DNA from: Eucalyptus grandis
Taxonomy: Eukaryota; Streptophyta; Magnoliopsida; Myrtales; Myrtaceae
Direction of reading: 5' to 3'
Assembly (NCBI RefSeq): GCF_016545825.1
Contig: NC_052622.1
Coordinates: 44,539,263 to 44,603,262 of the forward strand
Length of the DNA stretch: 64,000 nt
The notes beneath the pieces were generated by a model. That model ran no database searches. It was not told the origin of the DNA and was given only the letters and a program-made list of their open reading frames with translations. Of this stretch, positions 13,115 through 23,036 are shown piece after piece. The position numbers and the translations under genes are program-made. Each line of letters opens with the position of its first letter. Within the stretch, counting starts at the first letter, position 1.

Positions 13115-14023
13115 CATTTGTCGATCTAAATAAATTAGAACCATTTCAAGTTTAAAGACAAAGAGAGGCAGTGCAGCCATCACACATATCAAATGTGTCG
13201 ATGCTCTCATGTTATTTATGTCATACCCCACTCCTACAATAATGAATGTCAAGCCCATCCTCCTATTTCAAGAAAGCAGTCTCAAACACAAATAAACATA
13301 AACTTTTTGTCAAAAAATATATCAATCTACTTATCTGATAAAACAATGAGTTGATTCAAAATTAGAGTTTCTAAAATCCATCAAAGTATATATACATCTA
13401 CAACTCAACTAAACCCAAACATATCTTCTCAAATATATAAATTCTTTAAATTCATACTCAAAAGTCCAACTACCGAAAGTTCCTCCAGCACTCTTGTTTT
13501 ACTTTTCAATCTGAAAAACTTGAAGAACATTTAAGATGAATGGTATGGGCAATCGCAATCCAATGAATAGTATATACCTCTTTTAAGTTCATGCATTCAT
13601 TATACAAATTTACAAATAATACTATAATTCATTTATCTTGAATCCACTATATCATATACTCACGACATCAAAATAAGTTATATTATTACAATCATATCAA
13701 CTCAAATATCAATGGTCCATTCCATCAATCAATATAGTGCTCAATATCCAACTATGATCATAGTTCCTACCTTCTTCAATTTATCGATTCAACTTTTCTA
13801 TTTAGTTTGAGCCAACCTTTTTTACCAAATCAACTATTCTTTTTCTTTTTTTTTAGACCAACTTTTACAATTTACCTAGGCCATGAAGCGGCAGGTGAGG
13901 GCGTCAGAAGCATGCCTTCAGTCCTAGTGCTCTTGCTCTGGACAAGTAGTGAATTTTCAGAAATTGATGCTAATTGTCTCAAGAAAAGTGTGTATGGGGA
14001 TAAAAGATAATGTCAAGAGGAGC
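13115..14023. other. AT-rich intergenic stretch
   Basis: No gene recognised. The composition is AT-rich with short poly-T runs. It lies between two transposon-like elements. Confidence 0.5.
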
Positions 14024-14685
14024 CTATGTAGCACCGACACGGACACGTGATACGTGACACGTGACACAACACGACACGACATGTCGACACGTTATTTCTT
14101 AAAAATAGAGAATTTCGACACGTTCCGGCACGTTATATATTAGATATATTTTTATATATAAATACATAAATAAATAATAATAAAAATAGCCTAGAATTAA
14201 TTTACACAAAAGATATTAAATAATATCATTCATTATTTTAATTTGTTACAATAATACACAAAACTTAGAGGAAAAAAACATTGTTTAAAGAAAAATGCTG
14301 AAATGATATTTTTAAATTTATTTATTTATCATATATAGCATTTTTTATTACTTCTTTCAGAGTAAAAGACTTTTAAAAAAAATAAAACAATTCTAAAAAA
14401 ATAAAACTGAAAAAAAAAAATTGACCCCGTGTGTGTATATTTATAGCAATTTTATTACTTCTTTTGTGTATATTTATATTTTGACCCCTCAAGTATTATA
14501 AATTTTTAAAATTAACCCCGTGTATGTCGGAATCGCGTATCGGAATTCTGGACTCGCGTGTCGGAGCGTGTCGGAAAGAGTTAACCACGTGTCGGATTTT
14601 TCAACACTTGTTGACCGCGTGTCGGACACGTGTCGGAGTGTCGGACACGATACGAAAGCTTCCGGAGAGTGTCCGTGCTACATAG
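14024..14685. mobile_element. ACACG-rich inverted-repeat element (MITE-like, 662 bp)
   Basis: The left border reads CTATGTAGCAC and the right border is its exact inverse, GTGCTACATAG. Both borders run inward into dense CACG/GTGTCGG words: ACACGTGACACGTGACAC on the left and GTGTCGGACACGTGTCGG on the right. The arms can therefore pair with each other, and the middle is AT-rich. Outside the borders, AGAGGAGC (left) and ACAGGAGC (right) could be an imperfect target-site duplication. There is no coding capacity. Copies of this kind of sequence are, from memory, widespread in plant genomes. Confidence 0.7.
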
Positions 14686-15559
14686 ACAGGAGCTATAGAT
14701 GAAGCCCATCAATTGTGATACTACATAACCCGGGCACCCCTTGGAGATTGAAGGTGCAAGGAACAGAGTACTTTGATTTTCTTACGTGAAAGGTGTAAAA
14801 TTAACCAAGACCTTAAAAGATAGAACAGTTTATTCTTAGCCAGATAACTTATATCATAATAATAGTTTAGAGCATGCCTGCGATCAATGAAGGTAACAAT
14901 CAATGTCTGACAAATTAGATGCAACTACTCCCAGATTTTGGTGGGGGCATGGATGATGGAAAGCTGCAATTCTTCACACCGACCAGTTGGGATTCTTATT
15001 AATGCCATCCAAACTCTCCAAGCGGATTGGACTTTGGGCATAGTTGGTTGTTTAATAAGACCTTGCCAATGAAGCTAAGTTGAGGAGTGATCAGCAACAT
15101 TGATGAGTGTTAAGCGAAAGTGCTATGACAAATGCTTCGCTGATTTGGAAAGCCATCCCGAAACTTATGATAGATGTTCAAACAGGACGTGTGTATTTAA
15201 CAAGGAGTATAAAGGATGTTGAAGTGGAGCATTACCTATGGATCCCTGACTCGGCGGATCATTGCGTCAAACTCATTTATTGGGGCTAACTTAATCAAGG
15301 CATGAAGGGGGCAGACCTGTTAATTGCAGGATCAAGGCAATGGGATAGCCAAATGACACTAATTGATATGTTCATGAAAATCAATGGCAGATCAGGTAAC
15401 CCGGCCATTAACGCTACTCAACTAAGTGGGTTTGATGTTATGCTAAGCGATAACATTTGGAAGGGTTGAAATGTGATTGTACACAATGGAGAGCGATCTA
15501 ACACTATGCAGTTAATAACACGGGTGTCGTAGGATTTTCAAGCTTTCCCAAAAGCACAC
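14686..15559. other. Intergenic stretch, possibly part of an old LINE
   Basis: No conserved frame recognised. It directly precedes an RNase H-like remnant on the same strand and may be the decayed 5' part of the same retroelement. Confidence 0.3.
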
Positions 15560-16095
15560 CTAATCCAAGATGTAAGAAGGTTGCAACAACCATCCATCAA
15601 TATTATCGATGTTGATGGCGCTTCAAAAGACCATCGCAGTATTGTTGCGTTTTATTGCTCACAATCACTTGAGGATTGCATTGCAAGCGACAAAGAGAGC
15701 TTGTTATATTCCCCTCTTGCCAATAAGGTGACAACACATCTTTTTACCTGTCATCTTGCCGGTATTTCACATCTCCATCATGTTTTGATTGAAGGAGATT
15801 GCAGAAAAACTATAGTTTTTGCTGCCCAAAGCTATGCCCTTGGCCCATCCATACTTATGGTTTGGATATTTATAGTTTTCTGTCACGCAATCCTAATTGG
15901 TCTTGAGTTTGGTCCCCTTAGGTCTGCCAATTCTATTACTCACATGATAGCTAACTAAGCTTTTTCAAAGTTAGGTTTAATTAATGTTCTTTCTTCTAAC
16001 AGTATTCCCGATCTGGTCAACGAGGCTATCTCTTCCGATAGGTTTAGTCCTATGGTGTTGTCCCATGTTTTATCTCTAGTTTTGCGATTTAAATG
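15560..16095 (+). pseudogene. RNase H-like domain remnant of a plant LINE-type element
   Basis: The frame at 15581-15958 reads IIDVDGASKD near its start, VLIEGDCRKT in the middle and SANSITHMIAN at its end. A stop codon interrupts it, but similarity continues in frame with SIPDLVNEAISSDRF. This order (vDGa, EGDc, R-ANs-aH-iA, ipdlv) matches the RNase H domain found at the end of plant non-LTR retrotransposons and related host-derived genes. The catalytic acidic residues are only partly kept. No reverse transcriptase was found upstream, so this is a fragment. Confidence 0.6.
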
Positions 16096-16852
16096 AATGA
16101 CATCACTGCCTAGGCAAAAAGAATAGTTCTCATTCTAGATGGGCCGTTATTGTAATGACCCAATCTGATAAAGATAGAAAACGAAAGTTAGGGCTAGAGG
16201 GTTCAGATAATGAACGACTCTTGACAAGTTTCTAAGATGACGAAGAAGATAGGAATGTACCGAATTACACATCGAATAGGAGAAAGCATATCTAAGATAA
16301 ATATGTGAAATTTATAATTAACTCACATCAATACCTTTTGATGTAATGGCAAATTTTTCCTTAGAACTCCAAAGTGAAGAGCACTCAGACTAAAGCACCA
16401 CCAGGATAGGTAATCTTTCATTGAAAGTACCTACTTGGACGCTAAAGGATAAAGCCATAAGGCTCAATGGGCCAAAATAGATAATATTTCGAGTGAGGAT
16501 GACATAATTATCCATGCCATTGTAGTGGGCTGTGCCCAAGTCGGCGCGTTTATTATCGTGTCAGGCGGAACTTATGCTCAGACCCGATTCAAATTTCTTT
16601 TATTTTTCAATAGCCAACTGATGACTGGTCACTTGCCCAGCAGCTACTGATTGTCGACAAGTTGGGCTGGCGCGATTTGGGCCCGTACAACCCACGGGCC
16701 TGACCTCACTTGGCCCAGATCATGCCTTGGGCGGTCGAGGAAACAACATGGGCCGGCCACACGGCCCAAATAGTACATGTCCGGGCTTTTCCGGCCCATT
16801 TCCTTCCCTCTAGACAAACCAAAACCACTCGCCATACTCAGCTTAGGTCCGA

Positions 16853-16880
16853 AACCGGAACCGGAACCGGAACCGGAACC
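16853..16880 (+). repeat. (CCGGAA)n hexanucleotide repeat next to a start codon
   Basis: Just over four perfect CCGGAA units end two bases before the ATG at 16882. It would lie at the end of the 5' leader of the Cys-rich gene. If translation began at the upstream in-frame ATG at 16777, it would encode a Lys-Pro-Glu-Pro run. Confidence 0.85.
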
Positions 16881-16881
16881 C

Positions 16882-17507
16882 ATGTCGTCGCCGGACCACT
16901 TCGACGACTACTCGCCGTCGGCCACCACCGCCCTCTTCCCCGCCCCTCCCCTCTCCTCCGCGGCCCCCTCCCCGCCGCCCCGGCCGACGACCCCTCCTCC
17001 GGTCCCTTCGTCCTCGCCTTCCGCGACCTCGGTTCCTGGTCCGCCGCCCTCGCCTCCTCCAAGTCCAAGATCGTCGAGCAGTGCGAGGAGGGCGCCCGGA
17101 TCGGCTGCGCGGTCGCCGCGTCCCGGAGCTGCGCGCCCCCGTGGTGGGCCCCGCTCGCCGGCCGGAAGGCCGACCCGAAGCAGAGGGAGGAGTGCGAGGC
17201 GCGCGAGATGGAGTCCTGCCTCGTCGCGGCGAAGGAGAAGTGCGCCGGCTTCGCGGCGGACAAATGCGCGGAGCCGTTCATGGGCGCGAGGGTCGCCGTC
17301 GCTGACGAGAGGGTGGCGAGCGAGAGGGCGGTGGTTGGGCGGCTGATTTCGCGGGCGTGTCTGGCTGGTAAGAGCGAAAGTTTCGATTTGGGATGGTTTG
17401 GCGAGTTAGGTTTGGACGATTTGGTGAAATGCGGACGTGGCGGTGTGAGTTATGTGAAGGCTAGTGAACTGGTGGGGAGGAAGACTGATTTTAGTGGAAG
17501 TGATTGA
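16882..17507 (+). pseudogene. Plant-specific Cys-rich protein gene, reading frame broken by a frameshift
   Basis: The start (MSSPDHFDDYSPSATTALF) and the body (SGPFVLAFRDLGSWSAALAS onward) lie in different frames. The switch falls in the C-rich stretch at about 16944-16985 and needs one lost base or two extra bases. The body frame ends at the stop at 17507. It carries KIVEQCEEGARIGC, SCAPPWWAPL, then four cysteines each eight residues apart (ECEAREMESC, LVAAKEKC, AGFAADKC). I recall a conserved family of small plant proteins of this kind with no assigned role, but cannot name a member with certainty. The body reads cleanly for about 175 codons, so either the gene died recently or the genome sequence has an indel error at a hard-to-read C run. 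No function is claimed. Confidence 0.65.
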
Positions 17508-19748
17508 GTTCTTGATCTTGCCGGTTCGATGAGGGCATTGCTAGTGCTAATTGAAGTTTCGATTTTGAGTGCTGGAATGTGATTTTGAGGATGTAAGAGA
17601 TTTTCCAGGTGGAAGTCGTTGTTGAGCTTGGATTGTGGAGACATCAAGAAAGTTGCAGTTTGGTTCGGATGAGGGTGTTTGAGGTAATGCTATTTCGATT
17701 GCTCAATGATTTAATGAAGTTTTGAAAATTTCAATTTGCTCGGGCAATGTAAGTTTCGTGTCACTTCGCCTGCTGGCGATGGCATGAGATTTAGTAAGTG
17801 AAAGAGCAAGAGATGTCAAGTATTCACTGGCATAATGTATTGTCATGCGTATTGCTTATGCACTTACAGGTGTGGTGGAATATTTTCTGATGCTGTTTCT
17901 TAATAATATTGTCCGGAATTTGCAGATACTAGATGGATTGGCTGGCTGTTTTGTGCGTTATGATGTCACAGAGCCATGCTGATTTCTGATTTTTTTATTA
18001 AAATTTCCATTTCGACTAACTGGCTCATTTCCTTCCTCATCGCTATTAAAGATTTTTTCTGGTTTGTTTTTCCTTTGGGATGTGTTGATAATTTGGGTGT
18101 CTGTCAGAGAGAAAGGCCTGTTACCCGCTGGAAGGAAACGGAAAAGAGGTGTGATGCAAAAGATGTATCCTCCTATAAGCGTCCCAACTATAAAACCAGA
18201 GAAATCTGAATGTTTCAGAAGACAGTTTTCTTGGCATGGTTGACATATGAGTTGTTTGTCGAACAAAATCAACTCGGTCATATTGTGGTTCACAAAAGAA
18301 TGTACTATTAAATAGGAAGGTTTTTCTCCCCCAGTAAGAGCTAGTCCCTTTTGGTATTAACCCTAGTTCAACACACAAGATGTAAGTGTGCACATACAGC
18401 AAATAGGACTCTCAACTCTGCATTTGACATTGTGTTATCTATATGTCTGCTACCAACTTTTAAAAATTCATGCTGAGTAGCTAAATCCTTTCTTTGACCA
18501 AGACCAAAGAGCATATGACATAAGCTAATAATGCAAGAAAAATCTGGGCAGTCACTTATCTATTGTTGTTCTGTCGCTTATGATTACTCCTTTAATTCGA
18601 CTTTATCCGTTGCCTTTGAGGTATTGGTCTGAAGGATAGTCTGATGGAATATGGATCACTGGAAATTGTTTTGCTACAAGTATTCTTCTTTCTTATCAAC
18701 TGCATTCTTCCTGGTCATGGACACTCTCCTGGCCTTTAATGCCTGGATGATTTTACCAACTGATAAAAAGTAATCATTATTTCCTGTAGTTTGAAGAGCT
18801 TCCTTTTCTTTTTATCAATGGATAAACATTCTAGTGGCTGTTCATTTTGTGCGACTGATTATCACTACTAGAGTCGGTTCTGTTAATACGGTACCTGGGC
18901 TGAGGTAAAATGTTCACCCACCTAAAAATATTATTTTATTTTATCTTTCGTAGAAATTATGTCCTTTTTCTTCTTCAAATTTGATATCATTGAGATGATT
19001 CTTTGCCATGAATCGTTGGTTTCCCTTCCAACACCAGTGTGATGAGTGTCTTGAATGGAGATTGCTGTTGGCCTAGCCTATCTGATTGCCAATTAGTCAG
19101 TATCAATAGTTTTAGGCTCTGGTTCAGTCTTAACTGATGACTGCTTTTCTTTTAATCCTGGCTGCAGATCATCCAAACTATCAATGGGCATGAGCCAGAT
19201 ATGGAACTCCATCCTGTAAGTGGAGAACTTTCGCATTGTTTATTGTCCTTAGCCTTTCCTTTGAAGCCGTGATCAAAAGATATAAGCCGTTACCCTCATG
19301 GTTTTGGTGCGGAATAACCATCGTGATTGCAACTTGTTCCATTCTTTGCATTTTATATGTAGTAGTAGCTTCGTTCATCAATAGCTACTGTTCACAGTGC
19401 AATGCCATACTCGGAAAATTAATTTGCTTTTGATAGTTTGACTGATGGGTCTTGAAATCGGATCAGATAGGTTTCTGCTTCAATGGGGCCAACTGTTGAT
19501 CCATTTTTTACTGCACGACTCTTGGACTCTGCAAGTTCAACGTCTAGATCGTTTAGCACGCGCTGCAACTAATAAATGACGATGGGTTTTGCCTTTTGGA
19601 TGATGATAGATGTGATAACGATTGATGTATAAAGTTGGTATGTGGCAGGGGGCAGCAAGTGATTGGATGTTAAATATGACCAACTTGTTTAAAGGCTTAA
19701 TTAGAGTATACCATGTTACTTACTATATCCGTAGATCAACGTAGAATC
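17508..19748. other. Downstream flank of the Cys-rich gene
   Basis: No coding region recognised. The first part probably holds the 3' untranslated region. The rest is T-rich single-copy-looking DNA with only short frames. A promoter or non-coding RNA cannot be excluded. Confidence 0.4.
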
Positions 19749-19751
19749 TTA

Positions 19752-20580
19752 GGGTGCTGTTTGGTAACCATCTGGAAGGGGCTTTGGAGGGCCAAGGCCT
19801 TTGGGGATTCTTTGTTTGGGAACCACTTTGCTAGAATCGCGTTTGGTAAAATTTTTGTTTAGGAACAGATTGGGAATAGAATCAAGAACAAAAAAAAAAA
19901 TTGATTCTTCTTCTGCGGAACGAATTTGAGAATCAAAATCATGAAACTTTCTTCTTCCTTCGCGACCATCTCGCGACCGCCGATCGCCACCCGCCGACCG
20001 CTCGCGAGTCCGCAACCGCCGCGAGTCGCGTCGCCGCGCCCGGCTGCAGGTCGCGCGACCTCGGCGCGACCTAGGCGGGGCGGAGGTCGCGCGACCTCAA
20101 GCCGCGAGGTGACGCGACCTCGGCGCAACCCCACGGGGCGAAGGTCGCGCTACCTCGCGGCGCCTGGCGCGACCTCGCACGAGCTCGGCCGACGGATTTG
20201 GTTGTCGCGAGGTCGGCCCTCATCGGCCGGTCGCGGCGAAAGAAGAAGAAGAAGATGAGAAAAAGAAAAGAAAAAAAAAGGAAAATGAAAAGAAAAAAAT
20301 GAAAAATGAAAAAAGAAAAGAAAAAAAGTAAAAAATTATTTAAAAATTAAAAGAAATTGATTTGTGAACTATTTTATTTTTTTGATAGTTTTTTTATTTT
20401 TTTTATTAATCACCAAGTCCTTTGTAAAATTTTCCAAACACTATTTTTCCCCAAGCTACTTCAAAATCTTTAAAGTACAATTTACCAAAACCATTTGCGT
20501 TTTGGAAAAAAATGCATTTGGAAAACCCTTCGGAATGTTTACGTTTTCCGGAAATAAAATCGTTCTTCCCAAACGCACCC
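19752..20580. mobile_element. Non-autonomous PIF/Harbinger-like element with TTA duplication (element B)
   Basis: The left end reads GGGTGCTGTTTGG and the right end, reverse-complemented, GGGTGCGTTTGGG. TTA lies directly outside both ends (19749-19751 and 20581-20583), the target duplication typical of PIF/Harbinger and Tourist elements. The core at 19970-20230 is very GC-rich with many palindromic GGTCGCGCGACC words. It is followed by a purine tract of AAAAG units. Open frames in the core have biased Arg/Pro content and resemble no transposase. Confidence 0.65.
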
Positions 20581-20583
20581 TTA

Positions 20584-20929
20584 GAGGCGTTTGGCAGCTC
20601 GGATAGAAGGCTAAATAGGAGAAAATAAATAAATTCCTATTTGGCGTTTGACCCATAGTGTGAAAAAAATAATTTTCTTTTTAGTTTCATAAAGTCTTAA
20701 AATAAGATTTTCGACTTGTTTGTGACCTTTCTTTATTGCAAATTTCCCCAATTTTGCAATGCAGTATCTGACATCTCTTAATATCAATCAGTCAATAATT
20801 ATTGACACATTAAATCCTACACTAATTTTCACGATTTTTTAAAGCTTGAAAGATTGTAATTCTTTAACTAAATGATCATAAATAGAAGACATGAAGGCAG
20901 GTGAAGAGAGAAGTAATACCCCCTCGCTT
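20584..20929. other. AT-rich spacer, possibly another transposon end
   Basis: It begins GAGGCGTTTGGCAGCTCGG, which resembles the GCGTTTGG ends of nearby elements, but I found no matching right end. No gene seen. Confidence 0.3.
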
Positions 20930-21880
20930 CCCCATTTCTCGCTTTCAACAGATGAAGCGATGCATCGCCCCAAATCTCATCTCTTCGCGAAGACGAAGCG
21001 GTCCTGTCCTACGTGCGGAGGATTGACGATCGAATATCTTCGGACGATAGCTCCTGGAACAGTTCCGATCACCACTGCGTCGTGGGTCTCGCCCCTTCCA
21101 TACACTATGCGTGAAGCTTAGAACACCGTTGGGCTTCTTTCCCGGATTGTTCACCCGGTAGCTCACGAACCCAACACTCAATCCCTTGCTCAGCTAGATT
21201 CGTGAGTGACGGACCAACCTCGCTGATGTGCTTATCACTAAACGTCATGCTCTCCTGGAACTGATTGACAAAGCCATAGTCCTAGAGTGAGATCTTCCCC
21301 AAGTAGAACCGCATATCACATTCCTCGATGATCGAACTCCGTAGTTGCTGGTTCTAGCCGAGCCTCTTGTTGGGGAAGACCCAAATCTCATTTCTTCGCC
21401 CTTAGAAAAAGTGGTCCCAACCTCCGCGAGAAAGAGGATTAACGATCGTATATCTTCCTACGATCACGCCTCGTGCGGTTCAGATCACCCGCTGGGTCGT
21501 GGGTCTGGCCCCTTTCGTGCACTCTATACGAGAAGCTTAGGACTCCGTCGGGCTTCTTCGCATGGTAGCTCACAAGCCTAACCACTCAGCCCCTGGCTCA
21601 TCTAGATTCGTGAGCAACATGCGAACCTCGCCGATGTGCTGGTCGCAAAACATGATGCTTCAACTCAGGGACGCCGTTGCATTCCTTGACGATTGGAGCC
21701 CGTAGATGGTGATTCTGGCTGAGCTTCTTGTTGGAATGGAGGCGGTGTTGGAGATAGGCGGTGGGGGCAGTGGCGACGCCTAAGAGGAGCTCACCACGGA
21801 CGGAGACCGGTGGTGTCAGGATCGGTGGAGAAGGGAGGAGCAAGCAAGTGGGCCTCAAGAGGGAGTGCAGATGGGTTGGG
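20930..21880 (-). pseudogene. Degraded SRC2-like C2-domain gene, two tandem copies
   Basis: Two diverged copies of about 380 bases each (about 20990-21365 and 21405-21740) repeat head to tail. On the minus strand, pieces in different frames read like an SRC2-type C2 protein: FVSYRVNNPGKKPNGVLSFT, the C-terminal strand of these proteins, and SDKHISEVGPSLTNL, like the DxxIGEVxVPxxxLL strand. The second copy has PDGVLSFSYRV-like and NKKLSQNHHLRAPIVKE pieces. Frameshifts and stops break both copies. SRC2 proteins are small membrane-associated C2 proteins of stress responses. This copy cannot make one. The family call rests on short motifs. Confidence 0.5.
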
Positions 21881-22159
21881 CTTTGGACCCATTAAAAAGC
21901 CCTCATTTTGTTACACTTTATTACTTAAGCCCATATCTACCCATTTAGCAAAATTTAGCTAATACATATGACTCAATTCATTTTATATGGGTTTTTTTTT
22001 TTGTCAGACATTATATATGGGTCAATAAATGGACACCTCTAAAAATGAGTAAACAAGCACAGTTTGACTAATCAAAGCATAAGATGGCTTGTGCCCCCAC
22101 TCGGCCCAGACCCGAATTGCAAATTTGCAGTCTTGGGAGATGCTCCCTACTGAAAGTCC

Positions 22160-23036
22160 AAGAAAAATATAAAATAAGTCATAAACTTATTACATTTATA
22201 CCAATTTAGTCATAAACATTTCAATTGAACTAATTTAATCATAAACATTTTCATATCGGTATCAATTCAGTTCGTCAAGTCAATTTAGATCGAAAATTAC
22301 CAACATGGACTCCAGCGGTTCTACGTGGCACTACTGGCGCATTGACATAAACAAATTTTATAATTTGTAAATATTTTTTAGAATTATTTTATTATTTTTT
22401 TCCTTTTTCCCTTTTCTTTTCATTCTTTTTTTTTCTTTTTATATACATTGTTGACTAGCAAGTTCGCTAGCCATGGGTGAGGGCATTGACCATGGACAAG
22501 GGAGCGAAGGCCCTCGCTCATGGCAAGCAAGGGCCACAATGCCCTTGCTGGCCCAAGGCGAAGGCATCAAGCCCTCGCTTAGATCCAAGTGAGGGCATCA
22601 TGCCCTCACTCACCACAAGCAAGGGCATTGGACCCTCACCTAGATCCAGATGAGGGCCTTCGTGCCCTTGCCTATGGCCGACAAGGGTGAGGGTCGTGAC
22701 AAACTTGCGTGGTCTAGGTGAGGGATGGCCTTGCTGGCCAACGAGTGAGGATTTTGACCCTCACTTGGATCTAGGTAGGGGGCCACAAAAAGAAAGAAAA
22801 GAAAAGAGAATAAATAAATAAAAATATTTAAAATGTATTAAAAAATTACATCAGTATTGGTCATACCGCGTAAGATCATCAGAACCCATGTCAGCAATTT
22901 CCAACCTAAGGTCAAATGAATTTAATTTGTATCAATATGAAAATGCGTAAGATTAAATTTGACAAATTGAAAGGTTTAGCACTTAATTGGTATTGATACA
23001 ATAAATTTATAACTTTTCTATTTTTGTAATTTTCCC
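22160..23036. mobile_element. Long terminal inverted-repeat (foldback) element with GC repeat core (element C)
   Basis: The first 120-150 bases read ATAAGTCATAAACTTATTAC, then TTTAGTCATAAACATTTCAA and TTTTCATATCGGTATCAATT. The last 150 bases, reverse-complemented, repeat this order: AAGTTATAAATTTATTGTAT, AAGTGCTAAACCTTTCAATT, TTTTCATATTGATACAAATT. Between the arms are a pyrimidine tract (22390-22440), a GC-rich core of degenerate GAGGGCATTG / CAAGGGC / GCCCTCGCT repeats (22460-22780), and a purine tract (22785-22815). No protein is encoded. The structure suggests a Mutator-like or foldback non-autonomous transposon. Confidence 0.75.

Noticed and set aside
22460..22780. CRISPR-like array in the repeated core of element C
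   Set aside because: Repeats are degenerate, have no unique spacers of regular length, and lie inside a plant transposon.
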